Assembly (NCBI RefSeq): GCF_964204865.1
Contig: NC_135258.1
Location: 2,657,001-2,721,000 of the forward strand
Direction: 5' to 3'
DNA from: Styela clava
Taxonomy: Eukaryota > Chordata > Ascidiacea > Stolidobranchia > Styelidae
Length of the DNA stretch: 64,000 bases
The notes under the pieces are model-generated. The model searched no databases. It was not told the origin of the DNA and saw nothing but the letters and a program-made list of their open reading frames with translations. How positions within the stretch are numbered: the first letter of the stretch is position 1; each line of letters begins with the position of its first letter. The translations under genes and the position numbers were made by a program. Positions 24,458 to 34,986 of this stretch are shown here, piece after piece.

Positions 24458-25020
24458 GGTGCTCCAGAAGTGTGTGTACCAATATGGATGTAACTAATTT
24501 TGTTCACCTATTTTACATCTAAGTGTGGCGCGGCGGTGTGGCTCAACGGGCTAAGCGTTAGGAATACGCTCGCCACCGCACCTCTAATTACTCTGCGTGG
24601 GTTCGCAGGTTCGAATCCCATGCAGGGATGGTTATGTGCGAGAGGATTGCTGGACTCCTCGCCGTCGTTGGGTGGTTCACGTAACTGCTGGTCGGTTACG
24701 GCTTCCTCCACCACCAAGTCCATGCTTCCGAAAACAAACAATACAGTAAAAACTAATCCCATACCCGACTTGGAATGGTAACCGGACGAGAGGCCGTGGT
24801 TCGCCATATGGATAAGCCGTCTTATCGGCTTTCCTCTCCCCCGGGATAAATATGTAAATCCTATCCTATCCTAAGTTGTGTAAAGGGACATAAACCTATG
24901 GGCAGTACATTCACTTGAATAACAAAGACAGTACCCAAACTCGTAATATAACCAAAATAAGGAAAATTGGAGTAAAATTATGGCCCAACCCTAACCTGGT
25001 ACACACACTATGGGAGTACC
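24458..25020. mobile_element. MITE interrupted by a SINE, kelch B-C spacer
   Basis: Same element as 21044-21253, with the SINE at 24527-24872 inserted inside. Removing the SINE restores the collinear sequence seen in the other two spacers. Confidence 0.8.
24527..24872 (+). mobile_element. tRNA-derived SINE, full length, with empty sites available
   Basis: It starts GGCGCGGCGGTGTGGCTCAA and has an A-box, a B-box (GGTTCGAATCCC) and a (TCCTA)n tail. The uninterrupted paralogous sites at about 21105 and 28115 read CATCTAAGTTGTGTAAAG. Here the left flank ends CATCTAAG(T) and the right flank resumes CTAAGTTGTG, giving a short duplication (CTAAG or CTAAGT). It is absent from the other spacers, so the insertion postdates the array duplication. 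Confidence 0.93.
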
Positions 25021-25239
25021 TATTTTTCAACAATGAAACATTACTAGTCAGTTTAGTAACTGGTGAAATGCCGTTGGTACTCAGGCTCAAATATTTCTGA
25101 GATTAAGATGATACCAAAGCAGACTAGACCTAACTTTCACAGTTATGTAATATCTATTAATATGTATATAGCATTCAGTATCATTTACTATATTCCGTCA
25201 ATATATTTTATTTTTCTCTTTGTAGTGGACAAATCTAAA

Positions 25240-26895
25240 ATGGAGCTTGAGCTTAAATGTGATAAGAACAATCGCATATGGAAGGTTTTCCAGCGACTCG
25301 ACAGATTGAGAAAAGATAAAGATCGTTGTGATGTTCTATTCAAGGTTGGATCTGATGAAATCCTGGCTCATAAGAATGTGTTGTCTGCGAACTCGGATTA
25401 TTTTGATAAGATGTTTGCGCATGACACGAAGGAAAATCAATCAGGAATATGTGAAATGAAAGAAGTTGATGCATTTTGTGTTAAAAAATGTGTTGACTAC
25501 ATGTACAGCTGTGAAATTGCGGCTCCATTTGAAAAACTTGGTGATTTATTGCATGTTGCCACATTATTGCAACTTGATGAAGTTTGTAGCGGAATCGTGA
25601 AACTTCTTGAAACAAATCTGAGTCCAGAATCAGTATTTGAAACCAGAAAAGTTTCCAAAATGTTCAGTCTGACAAATCTTGAAGAAATATGCAACCAATT
25701 CATTTTGGATAAATTCGAAGAAATCTCAAAGGTCGATGATTTTGGTTTGCTTGTTAAAAAGGAATTTGTAAACATGATAAAATCAGAAGAATTAAAAGTT
25801 TCAGAGGATGTGAAGCTCAATGCTGTATTCAACTGGATTAAGTTTGATTCCAGAAGTCGTAAAAAATTTGCAGACGATCTGATTGGATTGGTTGATTTAT
25901 CCAAACTGTCTCTTGGGTATCGCAGACATGTCATCGCTAATGAAGATATTGTCAGGAAAAATGCTGATCGTCTGTTCAAATTCAGCATGTCTGTGATGGA
26001 CTTTATGAATATTACGCCATCGAGCGTTGCTGAAAGTACGAGCAAAGAAGGCATTGTCGTTTTTGATGGAAAATCTGGCTACTTGCATTGTTATAATCCT
26101 GAAAACAACTCATGGTTTCAAATGCAAGAGATGAATGAAGAAATGACGGATGAATGTTTCTCGGCTGTTTCTGTTGATGACTTTATTTATGTTTTGATGG
26201 AAAACAAGGCTGTTTACAGGCTCAATTATCTTGATGAAGATGCCACCTGGGAGAAAATGGCTGATATGCTTGAAGATCATGGCCAGTATCCACCAGCTGT
26301 TGTTTTGAATAACAACATTTATGTTATCGGGAGTTTTGATGTATATTTATATAATGATATTGATGCTGTTGAGAAGTATGATCCCGATTCAAACATATGG
26401 ACAAGACTAAATAATATGCCACAACCGTTGGATGGACCAGGATCAACAGTTTTTCAAAATAAGATTTATTGTTTTGGTGGCCACTCCTCTGGACAGTTAC
26501 TAAATATAGTCAATCAGTTTGATGCTGAAGCGGATGTTTGGAAAATAGTCGGTCATATGTCTGAGAAAATGTCCAAGGTTGCAGTTGTAACAGTTGATGA
26601 AAGTATTTATATTCTTGGTGGCCTTGTTGAAGAAGATTGCTTCCAATTCATCAAAGCAGTTTGGCGATTTGATCCAATAAGTAATCACTGGCAATCTCTA
26701 AATCCAATGCTTGTTGCTAGATGTTGGTTTCATGCCCATGCAATTGAGGGTTTTATTTATGCTGTTGGAGGATGGCACAAACGTGGTAGTTTTGAAAAAT
26801 ACAACATTGCAAAGAATAAATGGGAGCTGATTGCGATACCAGATGGAATGAAATTCATGATCCAGGATTCAGTGAAAATTAAATTGAAAAACTAA
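25240..26895 (+). CDS. Kelch-like protein, copy C (BTB-BACK-Kelch, intact)
   Basis: 551 residues in a single exon. The frame stays open upstream, but MELELKCDKNNRIWK at 25240 is the conserved start and is preceded by an acceptor-like CTCTTTGTAG, so upstream codons are more likely intron or 5' UTR. The BTB core is intact (DEILAHKNVLSANSDYF). BACK follows (LNAVFNWIKFD), then six kelch blades with YCFGG, YILGG and YAVGG in the last three. The body is nearly identical to B. The N-terminal 15 residues and the frame match A better (MELEL, KNNRIW), whereas B and D share MKLEI and TNRIW. Likely role: CUL3 E3 adaptor by family; substrate unknown. Confidence 0.92.
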   Translation: MELELKCDKNNRIWKVFQRLDRLRKDKDRCDVLFKVGSDEILAHKNVLSANSDYFDKMFAHDTKENQSGICEMKEVDAFCVKKCVDYMYSCEIAAPFEKLGDLLHVATLLQLDEVCSGIVKLLETNLSPESVFETRKVSKMFSLTNLEEICNQFILDKFEEISKVDDFGLLVKKEFVNMIKSEELKVSEDVKLNAVFNWIKFDSRSRKKFADDLIGLVDLSKLSLGYRRHVIANEDIVRKNADRLFKFSMSVMDFMNITPSSVAESTSKEGIVVFDGKSGYLHCYNPENNSWFQMQEMNEEMTDECFSAVSVDDFIYVLMENKAVYRLNYLDEDATWEKMADMLEDHGQYPPAVVLNNNIYVIGSFDVYLYNDIDAVEKYDPDSNIWTRLNNMPQPLDGPGSTVFQNKIYCFGGHSSGQLLNIVNQFDAEADVWKIVGHMSEKMSKVAVVTVDESIYILGGLVEEDCFQFIKAVWRFDPISNHWQSLNPMLVARCWFHAHAIEGFIYAVGGWHKRGSFEKYNIAKNKWELIAIPDGMKFMIQDSVKIKLKN

Positions 26896-26913
26896 CTTTC
26901 TCATCTTTAGCAT

Positions 26914-27392
26914 GAACTCGCGGGCCAAAATGCTGTCTGCAAGGAAAAATTGTGCGGCCCAAGAAGAAGTGCCAATTTTAAATGTTTGTGCCTGCGAAAT
27001 GAGTTTTTAGTTAGGTTAAAATGATACATGCGAGAAATTACAATTTCGTTGGGCCTTTGCATTGCGAAGCCTATAACAGCACCTGTTATATTTGCAAAAC
27101 TGGTTAGCAAAATCCTGTTGCAAAATACGCAATGTTATAAAAACGTATTTCTCACTAAATTTGTTTGAAATCGGAGTGACAATAAATTTGAATAGCAATT
27201 TTCTTCAGAAGTTTACGCGTGTTCACTCACCATTTCTGCAAGAACCCCAACAATGTCATAAGATCAATAACAAAAAGAAACAAATTATTGTGCGTGCAAC
27301 TACTAGAAAGGCTATGTTAAATAAAGGTGCAGCTCGCCACCACCAATTACTTGTATTTGGCACTCCCGTAGTAAAGGTTTGCCCTTATTCAT
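26914..27392. mobile_element. hAT-like insertion 3' of kelch C
   Basis: Same family and same offset from the stop codon as after A and B; nearly identical to the B copy. Confidence 0.6.
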
Positions 27393-28053
27393 TGTACAAA
27401 ATATTGGCATTTCTTTTCCAATAGGTCTTTATAACAGCCATGAAATAGTGAAGTAAAGTAATCAGAGTTTTAATTACATATTAATTATTATTTTTTTCTT
27501 ATAGACTGGTGTATGCTTTATGCACACTGCAGAGCTCAAATTGCGATCAAAGTTCTCTGGCGATTATAGTTGTATTTTCATTATGAATTAACTGTCCTTG
27601 AAAAGTTTATTATATGAATAAAACATTTATAAATTATTCTTCCTATTGAACTTTTATTTATCTTAATTTATATATTATGCAATGATTTCAATCCTAATCA
27701 CGTTTCTATTCTACTGTATTCACTTTGATAAGTTGATCACTGTTTTAGAGGTTTTCAAAACCACCTCTGGTAGTCACTTGAGTGAATCTATTACGAAGTT
27801 GAGTAATATTGCTGTTATCACACCCTCAAAAATTTATAGGGGCTCAATTTTCATTGTAATTATTTATCTGCAATATATTTAGTAAAATTATGATTTCATT
27901 TGCTGCTGTGTTTTAATGGTTCGAATGCCGCCTATTTTACGAATCTATGTTCCTTTTAGTTTTGTCTTAATTCTATATACCGTCTGTCAATGTGCAATGT
28001 TTTAATCAGCACTGTTTTATATGTTTAAATTTTGAGGTACCGGTATATTATTC

Positions 28054-28265
28054 GGTGCTCCAGAAGTGTGTGTACCAATATGGATGTAACTAATTTTGTT
28101 CACCTATTTTACATCTAAGTTGTGTAAAGGGACATAAACCTATGGGCAGTACATTCACTTGAATAACAAAGACAGTACCCAAACTCGTAATATAACCAAA
28201 ATAAAGAAAATTGGAGTAAAATTATGGCTTAACCCTTACCTGGTACACACACACTATGGGAGTAC
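28054..28265. mobile_element. MITE, kelch C-D spacer
   Basis: Same termini as 21044-21253 and no SINE inside. It carries small private changes, such as ACACACACAC lengthening near 28250. Confidence 0.75.
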
Positions 28266-28484
28266 CTATTTTTCAACAATGAAACATTACTAGTCAGTTT
28301 AGTAACTGGTGAAATGCCGTTGGTACTCAGGCTCAAATATTTCTGAGATTAAGATGACACCAAAGCAGACTAGACCTAACTTCACAGTTATGTAATATCT
28401 ATCAATATGTATATAGCATTCAGTATCACTTACTATATTCCGTCAATACATTTTATTTTTCTCTTTGTAGTGGACAAATCTAAA

Positions 28485-29334
28485 ATGAAGCTTGAGATTA
28501 AATGTGATAAAACCAATCGCATATGGAAGGTTTTCCAGCGACTCGACAGATTGAGAAAAGATAAAGATCGTTGTGATGTTCTATTCAAGGTTGGATCCGA
28601 TGAATCCTGGCTCATAAGAATGTGTTGTCTGCGAACTCGGATTATTTTGATAAGATGTTTGCGCATGACACGAAGGAAAATCAATCAGGAATATGTGAAA
28701 TGAAAGAAGTTGATGCATTTTGTGTTAAAAAATGTGTTGACTACATGTACAGCTGTGAAATTGCGGCTCCATTTGAAAAACTTGGTGATTTATTGCATGT
28801 TGCCACATTATTGCAACTTGATGAAGTTTGTAGCGGAATCGTGGAACTTCTTGAAACAAATCTGAGTCCAGAATCAGTATTTGAAACCAGAAAAGTTTCC
28901 AAAATTTTCAGTCTGACAAATCTTGAAGAAATATGCAACCAATTCATTTTAAATAAATTTGAAGAAATCTCAAAGGTCGATGATTTTGGTTTGCTTGTTA
29001 AAAAGGAAGTTGTGAACATGATAAAATCAGAAGAATTAAAAGTTTCAGAGAATGTGAAGCTCAATGCTGTATTCAACTGGATTAAGTTTGATTCCAGAAG
29101 TCGTAAAAAATTTGCAGACGATCTGATTGGATTGGTTGATTTATCCAAACTGTCTCTTGGGTATCGGAGATATGTCATCGCCAATGAAGACATTGTCAGA
29201 AAAAATGCTGATCGTCAGTTCAAATTCAGCATGTCCGTTATGGACTCCATGAATATTACGCCATCGAGCGTTGCTGAAAATACGGGCAAAGAAGTCATTG
29301 TTGTTTTTGATAAAAAATCTGGCCACCTTCATTG
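28485..29334 (+). pseudogene. Kelch-like protein, copy D, 5' half (frameshifted and interrupted)
   Basis: It starts MKLEIKCDKTNRIWK and carries the same 1-nt deletion as B in the BTB codon run (about 28603). BTB and BACK are otherwise readable from 28622. The similarity ends after the first kelch blade residues SGHLHC at about 29334, where unrelated sequence begins. The last 200 bp (for example NTGKE, DKKSGHL) are closer to F than to B or C, suggesting a mosaic. The rest of a kelch gene resumes at 32868. Confidence 0.85.
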
Positions 29335-29446
29335 TTCAATATTTTGGGGTTTTGAGCCATGCTCTACAAGATGGTGGTCTTGAAATCCTGAATTTCTCAA
29401 TAATAAAATTTTTAGCTGGACTTAGGAATGCTATAATTTTAGAGGT
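29335..29446. other. Unassigned sequence between kelch D and the transposon terminus
   Basis: These 112 bp match neither kelch nor the transposon's terminal motif. They could be filler from a rearrangement, or the true outer part of the inserted element. Confidence 0.3.
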
Positions 29447-32400
29447 GTTGAGAACAGGCCTATGTCCAATATGATGGACTTAGGCCCTTTCAGCCCCACA
29501 TATTTACTGTCAAAATGAACATAGGCCCATTCTATGCCAAAGTTTAGAATCAAGTAGTCCCAAAGAACATGAAAAAATAAATTTGATTGTCCTGATTGGC
29601 TGAAACAAATTATTCATTGTGATGAAGACAACTGATAAAGCATATTGCAGTTATACTTATAAGCACGTGCTACAGGAATCAGGTGACTAGAGGTAGCTTA
29701 CCCTGGAAAGTTAGATATTAAATGGGATAGGAGCCTTGGTATATTCAATAGCAGGCTTTAAGTATAACTGCATAATATTTTAAAGATTATAAATATTAAA
29801 TTGTGTGCTATTTAGTCATCTTGTATGTATTAAATTGTGTTCTACTTAGTAATATTGTATGTTTAATTTTTCCCAAAGCTATATACAATTTATCATTGAA
29901 ACAATGTTAGGTCCTGAATCTGAATTCCCCTGTGGCACACGAAGTTGGGATGGCACTGAGAGTCAGATTCTGCAAACAGGAAAAGAAGTTTATCTCCCTG
30001 TTACATATTTCGATAATGAACAGCGTGAATACAGTAATAGTTTACCTTATAAAGATAAGACGCTGTTAAAAGGAGTGATAGTTTGCGTCTACTCCAACAC
30101 TGTTCGAGTCAAATTTTTTATTGACAATCAAACAACTTCAGTTCCAAAAAATGATTTAAAACTTGATATCCTTGTTGAAGCTCAAAATGAAGACCGGGAA
30201 GAAAATTTATCAGATGGTTTTTTTGAATCTTATAATGATGATTCAGATAAAGATCCAACTTATAATTATGAGAAGGAAAAGTCTCAGTCTATGCCATGTT
30301 ATTGGACGGCTCAAAACAATGAATCTGACAGTGATAAATCAAATTCCACAGTACAGCACCAGGTTGACATTTCAGTTGTCGAAAGTGAAGAAGTAATTCT
30401 ATGCTATGAAAGATATCCCATATTCAAAGCAAAGTGTAGAAGTGTTCACTGTGAGGATAGACAAGGAAGTTTTTTTAGAAAGAAATATCTCCAAGTGGCA
30501 GAGAAATATTAGGAAGGAAGCTCGAATGCATGGACAGTCTTACCAATACAGAACAAAAAATAAAGAAATTAGATTGATGCCTAAAAGAGAAATAAAGAAA
30601 ACATGTTCTAGTTCATGTAAAAAAAAGTGCAATGAAATATTTTCTGCCAAGGACAGAGAAGTTTTATTTGAAAATTATTGGAAATTAGATAACATATTGT
30701 CAAGAAGAATTTATATTACGAAAATGATTGAAAAATGCAAAATTAAAAGAAGCAGATTGAGACCAGATATTAAAGTCAGACGCAAAAAAAGAGATGTCAG
30801 TTACAAATATTTTTTTCAGAAGGAAAGTAGAGATCAGTTTGAGGTTTGTCAATTGTCAGACATTTTTCCTCACAACTCTTGATGTTTCAAGAAAACAAGT
30901 TAGAACAGCATTATCAAAAGAATTTATTGGAAGCGTTGAAAATGATATGCGTGGTATAACTGTACCCCATAACAGATTTGATCCAAAAAAAGGGGAAAAG
31001 GTAATCGAACATATTTGTTTGTTTAAAACAGTTCAAAGTCAGTATGTTCGAAAGGAGTCTAAATATCAATATTTGCCTCCAAATGTGGCTACTATGCACC
31101 GTATGTACATACGATTCTGTGCAGAAAATAACATTGAGAATCCCTTGAAATACGAAGCTTACTTATCCATTTTTCATGATAATTTTAATATAAAATTTCA
31201 TCAACCCAAAAAGGATCGATGTGATGCATGGGACAATACAAAAGATTCATTGAGAACTACAGAAATATTAAAATCAAAGGCAGAGCATGATCAAGAAAAT
31301 AACTTGAGCAGGGTGTTCAAAGCACAAATAAAAGAAAAAGCACAAGACAATAGCCATATTCAAGCATCAGCATTTGACTTTCAAAAAACACTCCTGGCAC
31401 CTGCAGGAGAGAGTTCCTCATTTTACTATAGCATGAGACTGCGAAACTACAACTTCACAGTTTCAGACATCTCGTCTTTTAAAGAAGTTCATTGTTACTT
31501 GTGGAATGAGGAAGAAGCAAAAAAGGGTTCAAATGAGGTGGCGTCTGCACTGTTGCTCTACTTGAAGTTTTTACAAAAAAAGGGCGTGAAGACAGATTGT
31601 GACAGATGCGCAGGACAAAATTGCAACCGCATGGTATACATCATGCTATCCCTTTCCCTTAATTGGTTTGGATTTTCAGATATAACGTTAAGTTTTTTTG
31701 TTACAGGGCATAGTCAAAACGAGAATGACTGTGCACATTCTCTTATCGAAAAAGAGTCAAAACGGCTGCACACCTTTACCACAGATCAGTGGGAATCTGT
31801 CATCGTACAAGCATTGACTAAAGGGAATAAAAATAGAAATATAACTATGACTAGAATGTCCCATAGTGATATCCTGGATTTCAAATTTGGAGAAAAACTC
31901 ACCATGTTTCAAGACGTTTACAAATCAAACCTAAAAGTGAATGGATCAAATGGTCTAAGATCATGCAGGCCAAGTTTTCTGGTGAAAAACCTGATAAGTT
32001 TTTCTTCAAGTACCTTTATGCAGAGGAAGTATATCAGGAAGTTTCATTCATAAAAAAAAGTGAGATTGAGTCGAAGAATTTCAGGAACCCTGGATATGTT
32101 ACCCAGGATGAATGAAATGAGGCGAAGTTACAAAAAAAAACGGGAATTACAATAGAAAAATATGGTGCCTTAATGAAGCTGTGTAAAAAAAATCTCATTC
32201 CACCGCAATACCATACGTTCTACGAGAGTCTCATCATTCAAAATGATGAAACAGATGAATCAGACAGTGATGATGAATCTTCCTCCATTTAGATCGATTC
32301 ACCAGTTTCAAAGACACGGGCTTTCAAACCCTTTGAATTGTTTTTTGATTTTTCATATTCCGTTTCTTTTTTATTCCTTTTTTGAAAACTTCACATTCAA

Positions 32401-32861
32401 AATTGGTCTAATTCTGTAGTTCGTTGGTTGTTCTGTTGTTTTGATTCAATACACAAGACAAAAACAACAACAAGGCTGCTGTAAAACTGGGGCATACTAG
32501 CATTAGCAAGCAGAGATATGTTAGGCCAACAGACCTAAGTCACAATTATAGGAATTTGCGTAGTGCATATTGGGCCTAAGAACCAATGGGTGACAGAAAG
32601 GGCCTAAGTCCGTCAATTATCACTGAGAACAGAATAGGCCAAATGCCTTTAGGGGGGTAAAATATGAAAACGAATCGAAGTTGAAGTGCCAAAAGATGTT
32701 GATTAAAAAGCTATTATCAGGGACCTTATCCTAGCCAAAGCTCAGATCTTCACTGAGAATACATAACTAGATATTCAAGTATGATAAAATTCAAATCTGT
32801 TTTTTGCGATTTTCTCAAAACTCAAAAATGTGACTTAGGCCTGTTCTGTTCTCATCCGGCG
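29447..32861 (+). mobile_element. 3.4-kb DNA transposon inserted in kelch D, with repeated GGCCTAAGTC subterminal motifs
   Basis: The left terminus GTTGAGAACAGGCCTATGTC and the reverse complement of the right terminus GATGAGAACAGAACAGGCCT form an imperfect inverted repeat. The motif GGCCTAAGTC or its complement GACTTAGGCC recurs in both ends (about 29457-29500 and 32510-32850), a common arrangement of transposase-binding subterminal repeats. It encloses the decayed gene at 29904-32292. No target duplication was recognised. About 85 codons of the kelch gene are missing across the insertion. Confidence 0.65.
29904..32292 (+). pseudogene. Transposase-like multi-frame pseudogene (family with DFQKT / GQN / GHSQNE motifs)
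   Basis: Three overlapping frames (about 29904-30512, 30406-30882 and 30794-32053), then a fourth stretch to the TAG at about 32292 with an internal TGA, together read as one degraded protein. Landmarks in order: KKTCSSSCKKKC (Cys-rich), VSRKQVRTALSK, DMRG..VPHNR, FNIKFHQPKKDRCD, FDFQKTLLAP, WNEEEAKKGSNE, CDRCAGQNCNR, VTGHSQNENDCAHSLIE, then a C-terminal acidic tail (DESDSDDESSS). This set matches a multicopy protein family in arthropod and cnidarian genomes that I know from memory as DUF7869-like. The Asp of DFQKT and the Asp before CAGQN suggest an RNase H-fold DDE-type core; that is inference. At least three frameshifts and one stop make it inactive. Confidence 0.65.
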
Positions 32862-32867
32862 ATATAG

Positions 32868-33399
32868 TGATATTACTGCTGTTGAATGGTATGATCCCAA
32901 TTCAAACATATGGACAAGCAATATATCACAACCTATTGAGGCACCTGGCTTAGCTGTTTTTCAAAACAAGATTTATTGTTTTGGTGGCTACTACTTTGGA
33001 CAGTTCCTGAATATAGTCAATAAATTTGATGCTGAAGCTGATGTTTGGAAGGCAGTCGGTCATATTATGCATGTTGCAAAGTCATATACTGCAGTTGTTA
33101 CAGTTGGTGAAAGCATTTATATTCTCGGTGGACTCGTTGAAGGCCTCGAATCCATCAAAGCAGTTTGGCGATTTGATCCAATAAGCAATAACTGGCAATC
33201 TCTAAGTCCAATGCTTACCAGCCGATATTCATTCAATGCTTTTGCAATTCAGGGTTACATTTATGCAGTTGGAGGATGGGACAGTAGTGATAGTTTAGAA
33301 AAATACAACATTGCAGAAGACAAATGGGAGCTCATTGAGACACCAGAAAGAATGGAATTAGACGTTATGAATTCAGTGAAAATCAAATTAAAAAAGTAA
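32868..33399 (+). pseudogene. Kelch-like protein, 3' half beyond the transposon (D remainder)
   Basis: An open frame from about 32868 resumes at kelch blade 3 (AVEWYDPNSNIWT) and runs through YCFGG, YILGG and YAVGG to a C terminus ending SVKIKLKK. Its residues are closer to F (KAVWRFDPI, SLSPML, FAIQ) than to B or C. It is co-oriented with the 5' half at 28485, so it is most simply the other half of D, but it could be a remnant of a separate copy. Confidence 0.8.
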
Positions 33400-34448
33400 C
33401 GTTTACATCTCATGGTTTTCACTACTATTCAAGGATAAATTAATTAATCAATACAATAATATTATCCAATTTAATAAATTGTTTCATTAAATGTTGGTTA
33501 TTGTGACATAAGAAATATAGATTATCGGAATAAACAATTTTATTTTAAATTTATTCTTAATTTCAAATACTTTTACTTTTTCGAGTTTCTTCTTCATATA
33601 CATTCTTAATAAATAGTACTTTTTAATCTTTTCAAATGACAAATGCATTCATATTCTGTTGCTGATTTATTTTAACTGGATGCCAAATAATGCTGCCAAA
33701 AAACAGATTTTGTAACTTTCATGTTAAGTGGTATACGAATTTCATTTGTAAGCTGTGCAATGCTCTAATTGAGATTAAAGTGTTGCTTATCCCGTTTCAG
33801 TTTCAGTTTGATTAACAAGGTCTGTTCCTGAAGGGGTTAATTTACCTATAAGACATTTATTTGAATTTTTCCTTTTTTGCAATCTTTCATTTAACTGTAT
33901 TGTGATATAATATGCAGTATCCTATCATCCTAAGCAGTCTTTTTCTATTCTACTACATTTTCGTTGATAATCTGTCTACTGATTTGAAAACTATTTGTTT
34001 GCTACTGAGTGGTAACTCTCATTTCAAATATTAAAGTGGAACCACTGGTCCAGGGGTGTGACTAGCTAAAAATACTTTTTCCATAAAAAGCGAAGTTCAA
34101 AGTGTGTGCAGTATTTCTAGTAAAGTTAATGCCGTAAGTCACCCTCCATTGATTTTGGGGGCGTACCACCGTAGACAAACAAACTATCACTGTAATTTAA
34201 TTTTGTATGTAACGTTTCTAGTAAAACTAATGTCGTAAGTCACCCTCCAGCGATTCCCAGGTTTAAACCAAATTATCACTGTACGTCAAAACTTTAGCGC
34301 AAATTATAGTCAAATTATGTTTTTGCTTGGGTTTTCATGATTCTAATATCACCCATTTTTGGTGCTTTTATATCAATTTAACTTACTATGCACTGCTTAC
34401 TCAGCAGTGTTTTCTATTGTTTAAGTGTATATTTCAAATTCTATAATA
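33400..34448 (+). other. Spacer after the D remainder
   Basis: No gene. It is weakly similar to the spacers after A and F (GAGATTAAAGTG, CTGTTCCTGAAGG) but lacks the hAT-like insertion found after A, B and C. A GTAAGTCACCCTCCA block is duplicated at about 34133 and 34233. Confidence 0.5.
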
Positions 34449-34646
34449 GGCGCTCTGGTAGTGTGTGTACCAATATGGAGGTAACTGATATTTTTGGCCA
34501 CATCAAGTTACGTAAAGGGACGGAAGCCTATGGGCAGAAGATATATTCACGTGGCTAATACAGACAGTCTCCGAACTCATAATAGAACTAAAGGAAAATC
34601 TGAATAAAATTATGGCCCAACCTGGTACACATACTACGGGAGTACC
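34449..34646. mobile_element. MITE, fourth copy
   Basis: The left end GGCGCTCTGGTAGTGTGTGT and the right end TGGTACACATACTACGGGAG match the other spacer MITEs. Internal landmarks GGACGGAAGCCTATGGGCAG and ATTATGGCCCAACC are shared. Confidence 0.7.
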
Positions 34647-34888
34647 CTATAATATGTTATTTTTCAAAACATCAATTTGTGTTTTCTGTATTCCTAAATC
34701 TTTTAAATCAAACATCATAGGAAATAAATTTTCTTTTGAAGGTGATTATTAGCTGAGGTGTCAGATAAAAGTCAAAATAAATAGTAACCGTTACTTATTC
34801 AATTTTTTTTTATTAGCGATTGAAGAAGAGCACGATAAAATCGAAGCAAGAGATTTTTATATAATCATTTCTTCGACCGTAATGTGTA

Positions 34889-34986
34889 GGATTGGAACCT
34901 GCAAAGGCACCCAGGGTTATCAAAGGTGAAGTAGCAAGCGAGCGTGTTCCTAATGCTTAGCACGATGCGCTACACCGCCGAGCCCC
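34889..34986 (-). mobile_element. Diverged SINE tRNA-head fragment
   Basis: On the minus strand GGCTCGGCGGTGTAGCGCAT, then GCTAAGCATTAGGAACACGC and GGTTCCAATCC, match the SINE head with roughly 75-80% identity by eye. Body and tail are absent. Confidence 0.7.

Noticed and set aside
24527-24610. SINE heads as functional tRNA genes
   Set aside because: Each head has good A- and B-boxes, but it is fused to the same 250-bp body and TCCTA tail at several loci and does not fold into a convincing cloverleaf with a matching acceptor stem.
25063-25239. N-terminal extension of kelch C
   Set aside because: It spans an acceptor-like CTCTTTGTAG and is not conserved as a frame in A or F. Treated as intron or 5' UTR.
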